Shown: one piece after another, positions 16,619 through 25,622 of the stretch
Layout: each line of letters begins with the position of its first letter
Position numbering within the stretch: the stretch's first letter is position 1
Assembly: GCF_006569205.1 (NCBI RefSeq)
Contig: NZ_VIGD01000006.1
Coordinates: 1 to 64,000, forward strand
Source of the DNA: Ureibacillus terrenus
GTDB taxonomy: Bacteria > Bacillota > Bacilli > Bacillales_A > Planococcaceae
Direction of reading: 5' to 3'
DNA length: 64,000 bases
The notes under the pieces: generated by a model
Databases searched by the model: none
The model's input: only the letters and a program-made list of their open reading frames with translations
Told to the model about the DNA's origin: nothing
Made by a program: the position numbers and the translations under genes

Positions 16619-17698
16619 TTATTCCGGAGAATGAAAAATATATCGATTCAGAATATTCATAATTTTCGCCATTGGAACGGGAAGCGGCAACGCCTCCATT
16701 TCTTTCAATGTGACGAACTGAACGGAATCCGGAAAAGGACCGTTTTCACTGATTTCAATTAAATGGCAGCTCATATTCCAAGTTAAATGGGAAAACACAT
16801 GTTTTTGTTCAACAAAATTTTCTTCCAAAACTTTTGTGATTGTCACATTATATTTCAATTCAAACGGTTCCCATGTATTTTCCGACGGCTGCTTCTTTGG
16901 CATCATCGGAAATTGCCACATGTTTGCAAGCAAGCCTTCGCTTGGACGTCTCTCGAATAAAATCTTTCCGTCATTGACCGCAATATAGACATCGTAATAT
17001 TCATTCTTGCTTTTTGTTTTCTTTGTTTTTATCGGCAGCTGATCTGCATCGCCTTCCATGAAACCTAAACAATACTCCCGCACGGGACAAAGCAGGCATT
17101 TTGGGGAAACAGGCGTACAAATCATGGCGCCCAAATCCATCAATGCCTGGTTGAAATCCCCCGGATAATCCGGATGGATGAGCTCATCCACCGCTTTTTC
17201 AAAAATTTTTCGGGTTCTTGGGAGAGAGATGTCTTCCGTGATGTGCAGCACGCGGCTTAAAACGCGCATCACATTTCCATCAACGGCATGCTCCGGCAGA
17301 TTATAGGCAATACTTAATATCGCCCCGGCAGTGTATGGTCCGACACCTTTTAGTTTTTGCAAATCGTGGCGGTTGTTTGGCACCGTGCCGCCATACTTTT
17401 CGACCACTTCCCTCACACCTGCCTGCAAATTGCGGGCTCTTGAATAATATCCCAAACCTTCCCACATTTTCAATAATTCTTCTTCATCGGCGCCGGCCAG
17501 TGATTCAAGGGTTGGATATTTATCGATAAAACGTTGATAATAAGGAATAACGGTATCGACACGGGTTTGCTGAAGCATGACTTCCGAAACCCAAATTTTA
17601 TATGGGTCTTTCGTATGTCTCCAAGGCAGATTCCGTTGTTCGCGATGAAACCATTCAACAAGATTTTGACGAAATTGTTGCGTATATGGATATTTCAC
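16619..17698 (-). CDS. mutY: A/G-specific adenine glycosylase MutY
   Basis: A 359-residue base-excision enzyme that removes adenine mispaired with 8-oxoguanine. The catalytic Glu39 is in SEVMLQQTRV, the helix-hairpin-helix is LKGVGPYTAGAI (116-127), and the catalytic Asp140 is in AVDGNVMRV. The [4Fe-4S] ligands are Cys194, Cys201, Cys204 and Cys210 (C-x6-C-x2-C-x5-C). The C-terminal third is the NUDIX-like domain that recognises 8-oxoG. It diverges from yfhP, as in B. subtilis, where YfhP is reported as a possible negative regulator of this region. Confidence 0.97.
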   Translation of the reverse strand: MKYPYTQQFRQNLVEWFHREQRNLPWRHTKDPYKIWVSEVMLQQTRVDTVIPYYQRFIDKYPTLESLAGADEEELLKMWEGLGYYSRARNLQAGVREVVEKYGGTVPNNRHDLQKLKGVGPYTAGAILSIAYNLPEHAVDGNVMRVLSRVLHITEDISLPRTRKIFEKAVDELIHPDYPGDFNQALMDLGAMICTPVSPKCLLCPVREYCLGFMEGDADQLPIKTKKTKSKNEYYDVYIAVNDGKILFERRPSEGLLANMWQFPMMPKKQPSENTWEPFELKYNVTITKVLEENFVEQKHVFSHLTWNMSCHLIEISENGPFPDSVQFVTLKEMEALPLPVPMAKIMNILNRYIFHSPE

Positions 17699-17823
17699 TA
17701 GTTCCTCCTGCAGTTTTCAATTTTATTTTTAGTTAAAAGGGTATAATATAGTTATAAAGAAATTGCGTATCGTTTATTTTTGTCGAATTATGTAGCCCTC
17801 CGTCAATTAAGGAGATGATTTGG

Positions 17824-18810
17824 ATGGATACAGGAACACACCTAGTCATGGGCATTGCCCTCGGAGGCTTATCACTCATTGACCCGGTTGTTGCCAATCA
17901 TAGCGTTACTTTCGCAGCCGTTTTGACAGGGACTATTGTCGGCTCCCAAGCCCCTGATGTCGACACGGTCTTAAAACTCCGCAATAATGCGGTTTACATA
18001 AGGCACCATCGAGGCATTACCCACTCCACTCCCGCAGTCATTCTCTGGCCAATAGGAATCACCGCCGTTCTTTCACTCATTTTCCAGGACGCCAATGTAT
18101 TGCATTTATGGCTGTGGACATTTCTTGCCGTCTTTCTGCATGTGTTTGTCGATATATTCAACGCATATGGCACACAGGCGCTAAGGCCCTTTTCCAGGAA
18201 ATGGGTGGCTCTTGGAGTGATCAATACTTTCGATCCGTACATTTTTGGGATTCATTGCGCCGGCATCATTTTATGGGCTTTAGGATTTAACCCTGTGCCA
18301 ATTTTCACAACCATGTATTTAATCGTCATTGCCTATTATATTTTACGATATTTGGTCCAACAATCGGTAAAAAATGCCGTCCTTAAAACTATTCCGGATG
18401 CGGAAACGATCATCGTCGCCCCGACGATGAGGTTTTTCACCTGGAGGGTCGCGGCAAAATCCAAAACCCACTATTATGTCGGACGGGCTTTCGGACGGAC
18501 AATCAATATTTACGATAAATTAAAAATCCGTCCTTTGCCCAAAACGCCTCTCGTCGAAAAGGCGCTGAGCGATCCAAATTTATCGGCTTTTCTATCCTTC
18601 TCGCCTATTTATCATTGGGATATTTCCGAATTGGATAACGGGCTAACGGAAGTCCGGTTGGTTGATTTGCGGTATCGAAGCAATGAACGCTATCCTTTCG
18701 TTGCCGTTGCCCATTTGGATGAAGATTTGAATATTGTCACATCCTATACAGGCTGGATTTTCAGCGAAGACAAACTTCAACGCAAATTGCAAATCGGCGC
18801 AAGCGATTAA
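17824..18810 (+). CDS. yfhP: Membrane-bound metal-dependent hydrolase family protein YfhP
   Basis: A 328-residue membrane protein of the YdjM/DUF457 family. Several hydrophobic segments lie in the first 190 residues, with family motifs SQAPDVDTVLKLRN, HHRGITHS (His-rich) and VDIFNAYGTQALRPFS. A soluble C-terminal domain follows. The ATG at 17824 is used because AAGGAG is 9 bases upstream; the ATG at 17815 overlaps that site. In B. subtilis the homologue has been proposed to repress yfhP, mutY, fabL and sspE, and the same neighbours occur here. Biochemical function is unknown. Confidence 0.85.
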   Translation: MDTGTHLVMGIALGGLSLIDPVVANHSVTFAAVLTGTIVGSQAPDVDTVLKLRNNAVYIRHHRGITHSTPAVILWPIGITAVLSLIFQDANVLHLWLWTFLAVFLHVFVDIFNAYGTQALRPFSRKWVALGVINTFDPYIFGIHCAGIILWALGFNPVPIFTTMYLIVIAYYILRYLVQQSVKNAVLKTIPDAETIIVAPTMRFFTWRVAAKSKTHYYVGRAFGRTINIYDKLKIRPLPKTPLVEKALSDPNLSAFLSFSPIYHWDISELDNGLTEVRLVDLRYRSNERYPFVAVAHLDEDLNIVTSYTGWIFSEDKLQRKLQIGASD

Positions 18811-18841
18811 AGGAGCAGACTCTTTTTGAGTGTGCTCCTTT
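18809..18841. terminator. Terminator between yfhP and yfhJ
   Basis: AAGGAGCA pairs with TGCTCCTT, and an inner GACTC/GAGTG stem closes a T5 loop. It lies between the convergent yfhP and yfhJ and probably serves both. Confidence 0.75.
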
Positions 18842-18850
18842 ACTTTAGCT

Positions 18851-19114
18851 TTATTCTTCATCCAATAAGTGGGCATATTTTGGATTCCGGACAGCAAACT
18901 CATGAATTTTGCCGCCGTAGCTTTCAATCCATTGACGTATGATTCTTTCCGTAAATTCAGGTCCTTTATAGCTATGGCCGGCTTTTGCATAAGTGGCTTC
19001 AAAGTCGGACCATAATAATTCAATCCAGGTGCGCGCTTTATTTTCCGACAAAAATGGATTGGTTTCCAGCAATTCCTCCGTCAGTCTTTCAATCATTATT
19101 GCGCTTGCGTCCAT
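18851..19114 (-). CDS. yfhJ: YfhJ family protein (WVELL domain)
   Basis: An 87-residue acidic protein. RTWIELLWSDFEATYAKAG carries the family's WVELL-type motif (here WIELL). AAGGAGGAA lies 7 bases before the ATG and overlaps the end of yfhH, so the genes are coupled. It is the last gene of recX-yfhH-yfhJ, as in B. subtilis. Function unknown. Confidence 0.85.
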   Translation of the reverse strand: MDASAIMIERLTEELLETNPFLSENKARTWIELLWSDFEATYAKAGHSYKGPEFTERIIRQWIESYGGKIHEFAVRNPKYAHLLDEE

Positions 19115-19115
19115 C

Positions 19116-19442
19116 TTATTCTTCCTCCTTCAATGGAGAAAGCATGGAAATCGGCAATGCCTCTTCATACTTTTCGCCGTTCAAACGGAATCCCCATGCA
19201 AAACGGCCCTTTAAATACTCTACTTTAAAGAACTCCCCCGGTGCCCCTTCAATTCGATAAATTTCACCGGGTTTGATGGAAGATGGATCCATTAAATAGG
19301 CCTGAGCCATGATCGCTTTTCTTTCGTAAACGGCGAATTCATTGACAATGCCCAATTGTTCCGCTTTTCTTGCTTTTTCTTTCAGTTTGGCAATTTCCTG
19401 TCTTAATTCTTCAGGGGTCATTTGAGCATATGTTTTTTTCAT
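19116..19442 (-). CDS. yfhH: YfhH family protein (DUF1811)
   Basis: A 108-residue protein with an N-terminal coiled-coil-like helix (TPEELRQEIAKLKEKARKAEQ) and a C-terminal beta domain (PGEIYRIEGAPGEFFKVEYLKGRFAWGFR cut across two strands). Its start overlaps the recX stop by 4 bases. The conserved partnership with recX and yfhJ supports the call; the role is unknown. Confidence 0.85.
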   Translation of the reverse strand: MKKTYAQMTPEELRQEIAKLKEKARKAEQLGIVNEFAVYERKAIMAQAYLMDPSSIKPGEIYRIEGAPGEFFKVEYLKGRFAWGFRLNGEKYEEALPISMLSPLKEEE

Positions 19443-20239
19443 TCATTCTCCCTCTTTTCATCGATAAATCGCTCGATAATTTCCAAAGGAAACCCTTTTT
19501 GATACAGCGCCTGCTTCACTTTGAGTTCCAGCTGCTTGTCCTTATATTTACCCGCATACTTATTCCAAACTTTTTCGCCCTGAACGGAAATCAAATCGTG
19601 CCATTCATCATCATCCCGCTCTAGGTCGATTTGGTCAAGTATTTCATTGGTGATTTCAAAAGAATACCCTTTACGAAGCAATAAATCCCGGATTTTTTGT
19701 TTAATCTGGGCAGGCGTTTTTTTGGGATTCATTTTCACCGTCTTTTCCGCCAGCTGCCGGGCAAGCCGGAGCTGTTCTTCAAATGTGTAGGTTTCCAAAG
19801 TTTTTTCCAAAATGTTTTGGTCGATTCCTTTTTTCAATAAATCCTGCTTGATGGCCATTGGACCTTTTTTGGCCGTTCTTTTCTTCGTTTCAAGCAATGC
19901 TTTGGAATAGGTTTCGTCATTGAGAAAGCCCAGTCTTTTCAATTTCTGTATGGCTTCGAGCGCCACGGATTCACCGAAACCGGCATCGAGCAATTTCTTT
20001 TTGATTTCATATTCGCTGCGCATTTGATAACTCAAATAGTTGAGAGCCTTGTTAAAGGCTTTGGAAATTTCGTCTTCGTAGGCAATTTCGTCTATCTCAA
20101 AGGAATCGAGTATTTTTCCTTTTGTTAAGCCAAACTTTATAAGTATAGATTCATCCACTGAAAAAGCAAATTTTTCATTAACATAAATATTGTACCGATC
20201 CCGGTTTTTTTGGCGGGTGATTTTTGTAATGACCTGCAT
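19439..20239 (-). CDS. recX: Regulatory protein RecX
   Basis: A 266-residue all-helical RecX protein built from tandem three-helix repeats. Visible are LSYQMRSEYEIKKKLLDAGF, LKRLGFLNDETYSKALLE, KGPMAIKQDLLKKGI and, near the C-terminus, VKQALYQKGFPLEIIERFI. RecX binds RecA filaments and modulates recombination. The length matches the long Bacillus form (YfhG). It heads the recX-yfhH-yfhJ operon and diverges from pdaA. Confidence 0.92.
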   Translation of the reverse strand: MQVITKITRQKNRDRYNIYVNEKFAFSVDESILIKFGLTKGKILDSFEIDEIAYEDEISKAFNKALNYLSYQMRSEYEIKKKLLDAGFGESVALEAIQKLKRLGFLNDETYSKALLETKKRTAKKGPMAIKQDLLKKGIDQNILEKTLETYTFEEQLRLARQLAEKTVKMNPKKTPAQIKQKIRDLLLRKGYSFEITNEILDQIDLERDDDEWHDLISVQGEKVWNKYAGKYKDKQLELKVKQALYQKGFPLEIIERFIDEKRENE

Positions 20240-20368
20240 GGAAACACTCCCCGGTTTTTAGTATACACAAAATGTCGTTCCGTTCATATATCCGATGATG
20301 TGATTTGGCTGCCGGCATAATCGGCTCCTTTTTGCACAATCTAAGGCAAAAGGAAAGGAGGCAGCAAG

Positions 20369-21169
20369 TTGAAACGGATTCGCATTGTTTTTTCGATGAT
20401 TCTGCTATTGGCAATGCTGATGCCCGTAATTCCCGCATCCGCCGAGGAATACCATTGGGGATTCAAAAAGGCGAACAATGGAAATCCCCCGGATATTGGA
20501 GCCGAATTTGAACTAATTTTGAAAAACTATGGAGCCTTTTACATGGGAAACCCGCAGAAAAAAGTGATTTATTTGACTTTCGATAACGGATTTGAAGCGG
20601 GTTACACGGAAAGAATTCTCGATACCTTAAAGAAAGAAAATGTAAAGGCGACCTTTTTCTTAACGGGACATTATTTGACAAGTGCATCGGATTTAGTGAA
20701 ACGGATTGTCGAGGAAGGGCATACAATCGGAAACCATTCCGACAAGCATCCGAATATGGCCAGACTGTCCCGGGAAGGCATGCTGAAAGAATGGCAAAAT
20801 TTTGACAAAAAATTAAAAGAGGTAACCGGAATTGAACGGACTTATTACGTCCGGCCACCGGAAGGCGTATTCAGCAAAGAATTATTGGAAGTGGGCAATG
20901 AAAACGGTTATACCCATATTTTCTGGTCCATCGCGTTCCGGGATTGGGATACCGGACAGAAGAAAGGGAAACAGTATGCCTACAACGAATTGATAAGCCA
21001 GCTTCATCCCGGCGCCATCATTTTGATGCACACAGTGGCGGAACATAATGCCGAGGCATTGCCGGATTTCATCAAGGAAGCCAAAAGACAAGGCTACACT
21101 TTTGGAACATTGGACGATTTGGTATTTGATTACTTGGTCAACGATCCGTTATGGGAAGAAGCCCAATAA
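20369..21169 (+). CDS. pdaA: Delta-lactam-biosynthetic de-N-acetylase PdaA
   Basis: A 266-residue polysaccharide deacetylase with a Sec signal peptide (about 1-25, ending ASA). The NodB domain has LTFDNGFEAG (Asp72; TFDNG instead of TFDDG is characteristic of PdaA), GNHSDKHP (His123 and His127, metal ligands) and VRPPEG. PdaA removes the acetyl group from muramic acid so that muramic delta-lactam forms in the spore cortex, which is needed for germination. The start is TTG with AAAGGAGG upstream. In B. subtilis it is expressed in the forespore; no sigma-G promoter was resolved here. Confidence 0.92.
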   Translation: MKRIRIVFSMILLLAMLMPVIPASAEEYHWGFKKANNGNPPDIGAEFELILKNYGAFYMGNPQKKVIYLTFDNGFEAGYTERILDTLKKENVKATFFLTGHYLTSASDLVKRIVEEGHTIGNHSDKHPNMARLSREGMLKEWQNFDKKLKEVTGIERTYYVRPPEGVFSKELLEVGNENGYTHIFWSIAFRDWDTGQKKGKQYAYNELISQLHPGAIILMHTVAEHNAEALPDFIKEAKRQGYTFGTLDDLVFDYLVNDPLWEEAQ

Positions 21170-21194
21170 TTGGCGGGACGGTTTTTGTCCATAT

Positions 21195-21224
21195 GGAATC
21201 CATTGTTAAATGGATTCCTTTTTG
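21195..21224 (+). terminator. Terminator of pdaA
   Basis: GGAATCCATT pairs with AATGGATTCC around a 4-base loop, followed by TTTTTG. Confidence 0.85.
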
Positions 21225-21232
21225 TTTAATAC

Positions 21233-21261
21233 AAAAAAAGATTCCCCAAAGAGGAATCTTT
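21233..21261 (-). terminator. Terminator of the riboflavin operon
   Basis: On the minus strand AAAGATTCC pairs with GGAATCTTT around a 7-base loop, followed by a T-run, immediately after the ribH stop. Confidence 0.88.
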
Positions 21262-21266
21262 ACATA

Positions 21267-21734
21267 TTATTTAAACATCTTTTTTAAATTCGCCATTTCG
21301 ATTGCCGAAACCGCGGCATCATATCCTTTGTTTCCCGCTTTTGTTCCGGCCCGTTCGATTGCCTGTTCAATATTTTCCGTTGTCAAAACGCCAAAAATCA
21401 CCGGTACATTTGTCTGCAAAGAAACTTGCGCAATGCCTTTTGCCGCTTCATTGCAAACATAATCGTAATGGGTAGTGGCTCCCCGTATGACCGTTCCTAA
21501 ACCGATTACCGCGTCGTATTCCCCTGTTTCCGCCATTTGTTTTGCGATAAAAGGAATTTCAAAAGCTCCCGGCACCCATGCCACATCGATATTTTCCTCA
21601 TCCACGCCGTGGCGTTTCAAACCATCCAATGCCCCGTCCAGGAGTTTGTTTGTAATAAATTCATTGAACCGTCCGACAACAATGCCGATTTTCAAACCTG
21701 TTCCTACCAAATTTGCTTCAAACACTTTTCCCAT
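21267..21734 (-). CDS. ribH: 6,7-dimethyl-8-ribityllumazine synthase
   Basis: A 155-residue lumazine synthase that condenses 5-amino-6-ribitylaminouracil with 3,4-dihydroxybutanone phosphate; it normally forms a 60-subunit shell. Visible motifs are [25 protein letters not shown] and [17 protein letters not shown], which includes the active-site His. The start at 21734 (MGKVFEANL) has GGGAG upstream; the frame extends 15 codons further without support. It is the last gene of ribE-ribBA-ribH. Confidence 0.96.
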   Translation of the reverse strand: MGKVFEANLVGTGLKIGIVVGRFNEFITNKLLDGALDGLKRHGVDEENIDVAWVPGAFEIPFIAKQMAETGEYDAVIGLGTVIRGATTHYDYVCNEAAKGIAQVSLQTNVPVIFGVLTTENIEQAIERAGTKAGNKGYDAAVSAIEMANLKKMFK

Positions 21735-21842
21735 TTCCACTGCTCCCTTATTCTTAAATTGCTGCAACCAGTTAACCAATTCCCATTATCCTATTAAATG
21801 CATCAATATACAACACTAAAAATGGAATAATTTTCTAACAAA

Positions 21843-23030
21843 TTAAATGAAATGATGCATTTTCTCTTTTTTTGTTTGCAAATAAAACGCGTTTGATTTA
21901 TTTGGCTTAATGATGATCGGCACCCGTTCCACCACTTTGATGCCGTACTTTTCAATGCCTTCGATTTTCTCCGGATTGTTTGTCATCAAACGAATTTTGG
22001 TGATGCCCAAATCCTTCAGCATTTGCGCGCTCAATGCATAATCTCTCAATTCTGCCGGAAAACCGAGCTTCAAGTTGGCCTCCACCGTATCAAATCCTTG
22101 TTCTTGCAAGGCATAAGCCTTCAATTTGTTAATTAATCCGATGCCGCGGCCTTCCTGTTGCATATACAGAACAACGCCTTTTCCTTCTTTTTCGATCATT
22201 TCCAATGATTTTTCCAATTGCGGACCGCAATCGCACCGTTTTGAATGGAAAACGTCCCCTGTCAGGCAGGCGGAATGGATGCGAACAAGAGGTGCCTCAT
22301 CTTCATAGATGTTTCCTTTTACCAACGCTACATGTTCCAAACCATCAATATCATTCTCATAGCCGATCATTTGGAAATTTCCGAATGTTGTAGGCATTTT
22401 GACGGATGCCACGCGTCTGACAACCATTTCGTTCCGGAACCGGTAGCGCACCAAATCTTCAATGGAAATGATTTTTAAGTCATGCTCTTTCGCAAACTTC
22501 AATAAATCGTCCAGGCGGGACATTTTCCCGTCATCACCCATGATTTCGCAAATGACTCCCGCAGGAAAAGAGCCGGCAATTCGGGCCAAATCCACCGCGG
22601 CTTCCGTGTGCCCTCGTCTTTCCAGCACGCCATTTTTTTTGGCAATAAGCGGAAAAACATGGCCAGGTCTGCGGAAGTCCGATTTTTTCGCTCCCTCTTC
22701 AATCAATTTCAAAATCGTTGTAGAACGTTCATAAGCGCTGATTCCTGTCGTTGTGCTGACATGGTCGATACTGACCGTAAAAGCGGTCTGATGATTGTCC
22801 GTATTATTGGCGACCATGGCATGTAAATCCAATTTTTCGGCAAGTTCTTGCGTAATAGGGGTACAAATCAAGCCGCGCCCGTAAGTAGCCATAAAATTGA
22901 TGACTTCCGGTGTGGCATGTTCCGCCAGCGCAACCAAATCCCCTTCGTTTTCCCGATTCTCATCATCCACAACGATGATGGTTTTTCCTTTTTTCAAATC
23001 TTCAACCGCTTCTTCAATTGTGTTTAACAT
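21843..23030 (-). CDS. ribBA: Bifunctional DHBP synthase / GTP cyclohydrolase II
   Basis: A 395-residue fusion. The N-terminal half (about 1-200) is 3,4-dihydroxy-2-butanone 4-phosphate synthase with [11 protein letters not shown] and [12 protein letters not shown]. The C-terminal half is GTP cyclohydrolase II with zinc ligands in [14 protein letters not shown] and the catalytic EGRGIGL region. Together they provide both branches of early riboflavin synthesis. The ATG at 23030 has AAGGATGG upstream and is preferred over the upstream frame start. It lies 14 bases after ribE. Confidence 0.96.
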   Translation of the reverse strand: MLNTIEEAVEDLKKGKTIIVVDDENRENEGDLVALAEHATPEVINFMATYGRGLICTPITQELAEKLDLHAMVANNTDNHQTAFTVSIDHVSTTTGISAYERSTTILKLIEEGAKKSDFRRPGHVFPLIAKKNGVLERRGHTEAAVDLARIAGSFPAGVICEIMGDDGKMSRLDDLLKFAKEHDLKIISIEDLVRYRFRNEMVVRRVASVKMPTTFGNFQMIGYENDIDGLEHVALVKGNIYEDEAPLVRIHSACLTGDVFHSKRCDCGPQLEKSLEMIEKEGKGVVLYMQQEGRGIGLINKLKAYALQEQGFDTVEANLKLGFPAELRDYALSAQMLKDLGITKIRLMTNNPEKIEGIEKYGIKVVERVPIIIKPNKSNAFYLQTKKEKMHHFI

Positions 23031-23044
23031 GACAACCACCATCC

Positions 23045-23689
23045 TTAAAATCCGTTTTGCGTAAGAAATTCCAATGTAATTTTCGACTCTTCTTTGGCAT
23101 TCAATTTTTTCAAATGATGCATTACGTATTTTCCGAGCATATCCGTTTCAACATTTACTTGATCGCCAATCCCCTTCATTCCCAAAATTGTTTCAGAATA
23201 AGTGTGAGGAATGAGGGAAATCGTAATACTTGTATCGCTGACTCCGAAAATTGTCAGACTTGTCCCATCAATCGTTATTGAACCTTTCGGAATGCATTGT
23301 TCGAGCAGCTCTTTCGGCAATTCAATTTCGTAATACACCGCGTTCGATACCGGTTTTTTGCTGCGGATTGTTCCTACACCGTCCACATGTCCGGAAACAA
23401 TATGACCTCCGAATCGTCCGCCGGCTGCCATTGCCCTTTCCAAATTGACATAGTCCCCTTTTTTCAACTGGTGGATGGTTGTGGCCTTCACCGTTTCCGG
23501 CATGACATCGACCGTCATTTCTTCTTTTGTTAAATGAGTCACCGTCAAGCAAACGCCATTTACCGCAATACTGTCTCCTAAACTTGCATCTGACACAATT
23601 TTTGGAGAACGGACCGTAATCTTCATGCTTTTCTCGTCTTTTTCGATTCCAGTCACAATTCCTTTGTCTTCAATAATACCGGTAAACAT
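23045..23689 (-). CDS. ribE: Riboflavin synthase, alpha chain
   Basis: A 214-residue enzyme with two repeated lumazine-binding barrels. It begins [12 protein letters not shown], has [12 protein letters not shown] in repeat 1 and [15 protein letters not shown] in repeat 2, plus [13 protein letters not shown]. It dismutates two lumazines to riboflavin. It is the first gene of the operon: ribD, which precedes ribE in B. subtilis, is missing here. Confidence 0.96.
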   Translation of the reverse strand: MFTGIIEDKGIVTGIEKDEKSMKITVRSPKIVSDASLGDSIAVNGVCLTVTHLTKEEMTVDVMPETVKATTIHQLKKGDYVNLERAMAAGGRFGGHIVSGHVDGVGTIRSKKPVSNAVYYEIELPKELLEQCIPKGSITIDGTSLTIFGVSDTSITISLIPHTYSETILGMKGIGDQVNVETDMLGKYVMHHLKKLNAKEESKITLEFLTQNGF

Positions 23690-23718
23690 GCAAATCCCCC
23701 TTTTCCAAAATTAATAAA

Positions 23719-23750
23719 CAAAAAACCCCGTTAAATTTATTTAACGGGGC
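23719..23750 (-). terminator. Leader terminator just upstream of ribE
   Basis: On the minus strand CCCCGTTAAAT pairs with ATTTAACGGGG, followed by TTTTTTGTTTATTA, about 35 bases before the ribE start. It lies downstream of the FMN riboswitch, so it is the most likely regulated terminator. Confidence 0.8.
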
Positions 23751-23780
23751 CGGGAGAACGATGTATATTTTAGGCATGAC

Positions 23781-23800
23781 AAAAAAGCCTTTAATAAGGC
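23781..23800 (-). terminator. Second hairpin with T-run in the rib leader
   Basis: On the minus strand GCCTT pairs with AAGGC around a 4-base loop and is followed directly by TTTTTTG. Short but terminator-like. Confidence 0.5.
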
Positions 23801-23823
23801 GTATTTTTGAAACATCAACCTAA

Positions 23824-23850
23824 ATTAAAACTCCCGCAAAATTGCGGGAG
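23824..23850 (-). terminator. Third hairpin with T-run in the rib leader
   Basis: On the minus strand CTCCCGCA pairs with TGCGGGAG around 4 bases, followed by TTTTAATTTAGG. A further perfect repeat, CCATTAAT/ATTAATGG, lies at 23883-23904 right after the aptamer. Confidence 0.55.
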
Positions 23851-23931
23851 AAAGATCCGAAAAAAGAGTATACGAAAGCAACCCATTAATGCCACGATTA
23901 ATGGAATTCGCAATATACCATCCTTCTCCCA

Positions 23932-24052
23932 TCCAGACTTTCACTGTCGGCTTTGGATTCTCACCAAATCCTGCTCGCAAAGAGCTCGCGGGCTTAGAAG
24001 CAGCAGCTTCATCACCGCCGGTTGGGAATTTCACCCGACCCCGAAGGATATA
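23932..24052 (-). promoter_or_regulatory. FMN riboswitch (RFN element)
   Basis: The minus strand carries the conserved RFN core: ATCCTTCGGGGTCGGGTG, AAATTCCCAACCGGCGGTGA, then GATTTGGTGAGAATCCAAAG, CCGACAGTGAAAGTCTGGAT and GGGAGAAG. These are the junction segments and paired arms of the six-stem FMN aptamer. In Bacillus it terminates transcription when FMN is plentiful. It stands 240 bases before ribE. Confidence 0.96.
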
Positions 24053-24070
24053 TTGTTTTATTTAATTTTT

Positions 24071-24100
24071 ATTTTATTCAACAATATCACTTATTGAAAA
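24071..24100 (-). promoter_or_regulatory. Probable rib operon promoter
   Basis: Minus-strand TTTTCA (24095-24100), 18-base spacer, TAAAAT (24071-24076), placing the start about 15 bases before the aptamer. The -35 match is weak. Confidence 0.4.
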
Positions 24101-24161
24101 GAAAATCCACATATTTCACTATATTATTCATATAAAATTTTCTCCTTCTTTATTCAATTGA

Positions 24162-24167
24162 TATAAT
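24162..24167 (+). promoter_or_regulatory. rlmCD promoter -10
   Basis: TGATATAAT is a consensus extended -10 (TG-n-TATAAT) 31 bases upstream of the rlmCD start. No good -35 is seen, as is usual with extended -10 promoters. Confidence 0.5.
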
Positions 24168-24197
24168 GTACGAAGATAAAACAAAGGACGTGAAAAG

Positions 24198-25571
24198 ATG
24201 CAGGAGAAAGTGAAAATTGAAATCGGACAAAAATTCCCATTAACCATTAAACGTCTTGGAATCAACGGTGAAGGCGTCGGTTTTTTTAAACGGAACGTAG
24301 TATTTGTAAAAGGCGCGCTTCCGGGCGAAATCGTGACCGCAAAAGTTTCAAAAGTGCACGAAAATTTTGCCGAGGCGGAAATCGTCCGCATCCGGGAAGC
24401 TTCAAAAGACCGGATCAAACCTCCTTGCGGTATTTATGAACAATGCGGCGGATGCCAATTGCAGCACTTGTCTTATGAAGGGCAGCTGAGGGAAAAGCGG
24501 GATATTGTGATTCAAGCCCTTGAAAAATTCGCGCCTCAAATCGCCGGCAAAGTGGAGGTTCGCCCCACAATAGGCATGGAGAATCCGTGGCATTACCGGA
24601 ATAAAAGCGCCTTCCAAGTCCGGAAAATGGGAGGCAAAGTCATCGCCGGTCTGTTTGCCGAAGGGACGAACAAACTGCTGAATGTTGAGGAGTGCCTTGT
24701 CCAGCATCCTGCCACGACCAAAATCACCCTTGGCGTCCGAAACCTTCTGCAGGATCTCGAAATTCCGATCTATGACGGCAAATCCAAAGGCATCATCCGC
24801 ACCATCGTTGTCCGTACCGGGATTCAAACCGGAGAATCCCAGGTTTGCCTTGTCACAACAAAAAGGGAAATTCCCCGTAAACAGGAATTGATTGAGGGGA
24901 TCAAACGGATCGACCCTAGCATCGTTTCAATTACCCAAAATATCAATCCGGCCAGGACTTCCCTGATTTTCGGAGATGAAACGATTGTGCTTGATGGGAA
25001 AGAAACCATTCATGAAACTTTGGGGGAACTTTCTTTTGACTTATCTTCCCGAGCATTTTTCCAGCTTAATCCGAAGCAAACCGTAGTGCTGTATGATGAG
25101 GTCAAAAAAGCGGCCGGACTCACCGGACATGAGACCGTTGTCGATGCATACTGCGGCGTCGGCACGATTGGATTGTGGCTTGCGAAAGATGCGCGGGAAG
25201 TGAGGGGGATGGATGTGGTTCCGGAATCCATTGAAGATGCCAGGAAGAATGCAAAAAAACACGGATTTTCCCACGCGAAATTTTATACGGGCACTGCCGA
25301 ACAATGGCTTGGCAAATGGGCAAAGGATGGATTCATTCCTGACGTTGTCGCGGTCGACCCGCCACGCACCGGCCTTGCGCAAAGTTTTATCAAAACCGTT
25401 TTAAAAATCAGGCCGAAACGTTTTGTCTACACATCATGCAATCCTTCCACTTTCGCAAGGGATATAAAAGAGTTGTTGCGCGTTTACAAAGTCGACTATA
25501 TCCAACCCGTCGACATGTTCCCGCAGACCGCAAGGGTGGAATTGGTCGCAAAGTTGACATTAGCAAAATAA
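24198..25571 (+). CDS. rlmCD: 23S rRNA (uracil-C5)-methyltransferase RlmCD
   Basis: A 457-residue SAM-dependent RNA methyltransferase of the RumA/TrmA family. An N-terminal TRAM domain (about 10-66) is followed by iron-sulfur ligands Cys77, Cys83 and Cys86 (CGIYEQCGGC) with a later Cys in VEECLVQHP. SAM-binding DAYCGVGTIGLWLA and the catalytic Cys in YTSCNPSTFARD follow. In B. subtilis one such enzyme (YefA) modifies both U747 and U1939. The gene diverges from the rib leader and has its own terminator. Confidence 0.93.
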   Translation: MQEKVKIEIGQKFPLTIKRLGINGEGVGFFKRNVVFVKGALPGEIVTAKVSKVHENFAEAEIVRIREASKDRIKPPCGIYEQCGGCQLQHLSYEGQLREKRDIVIQALEKFAPQIAGKVEVRPTIGMENPWHYRNKSAFQVRKMGGKVIAGLFAEGTNKLLNVEECLVQHPATTKITLGVRNLLQDLEIPIYDGKSKGIIRTIVVRTGIQTGESQVCLVTTKREIPRKQELIEGIKRIDPSIVSITQNINPARTSLIFGDETIVLDGKETIHETLGELSFDLSSRAFFQLNPKQTVVLYDEVKKAAGLTGHETVVDAYCGVGTIGLWLAKDAREVRGMDVVPESIEDARKNAKKHGFSHAKFYTGTAEQWLGKWAKDGFIPDVVAVDPPRTGLAQSFIKTVLKIRPKRFVYTSCNPSTFARDIKELLRVYKVDYIQPVDMFPQTARVELVAKLTLAK

Positions 25572-25582
25572 CTTTCCGATTC

Positions 25583-25622
25583 AGGCCTGGGAATGGGCAC
25601 CAATCATTCCCAGGCCTTTTTT
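25583..25622 (+). terminator. Terminator of rlmCD
   Basis: AGGCCTGGGAATG pairs perfectly with CATTCCCAGGCCT around a 9-base loop, followed by TTTTTT. Confidence 0.95.
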
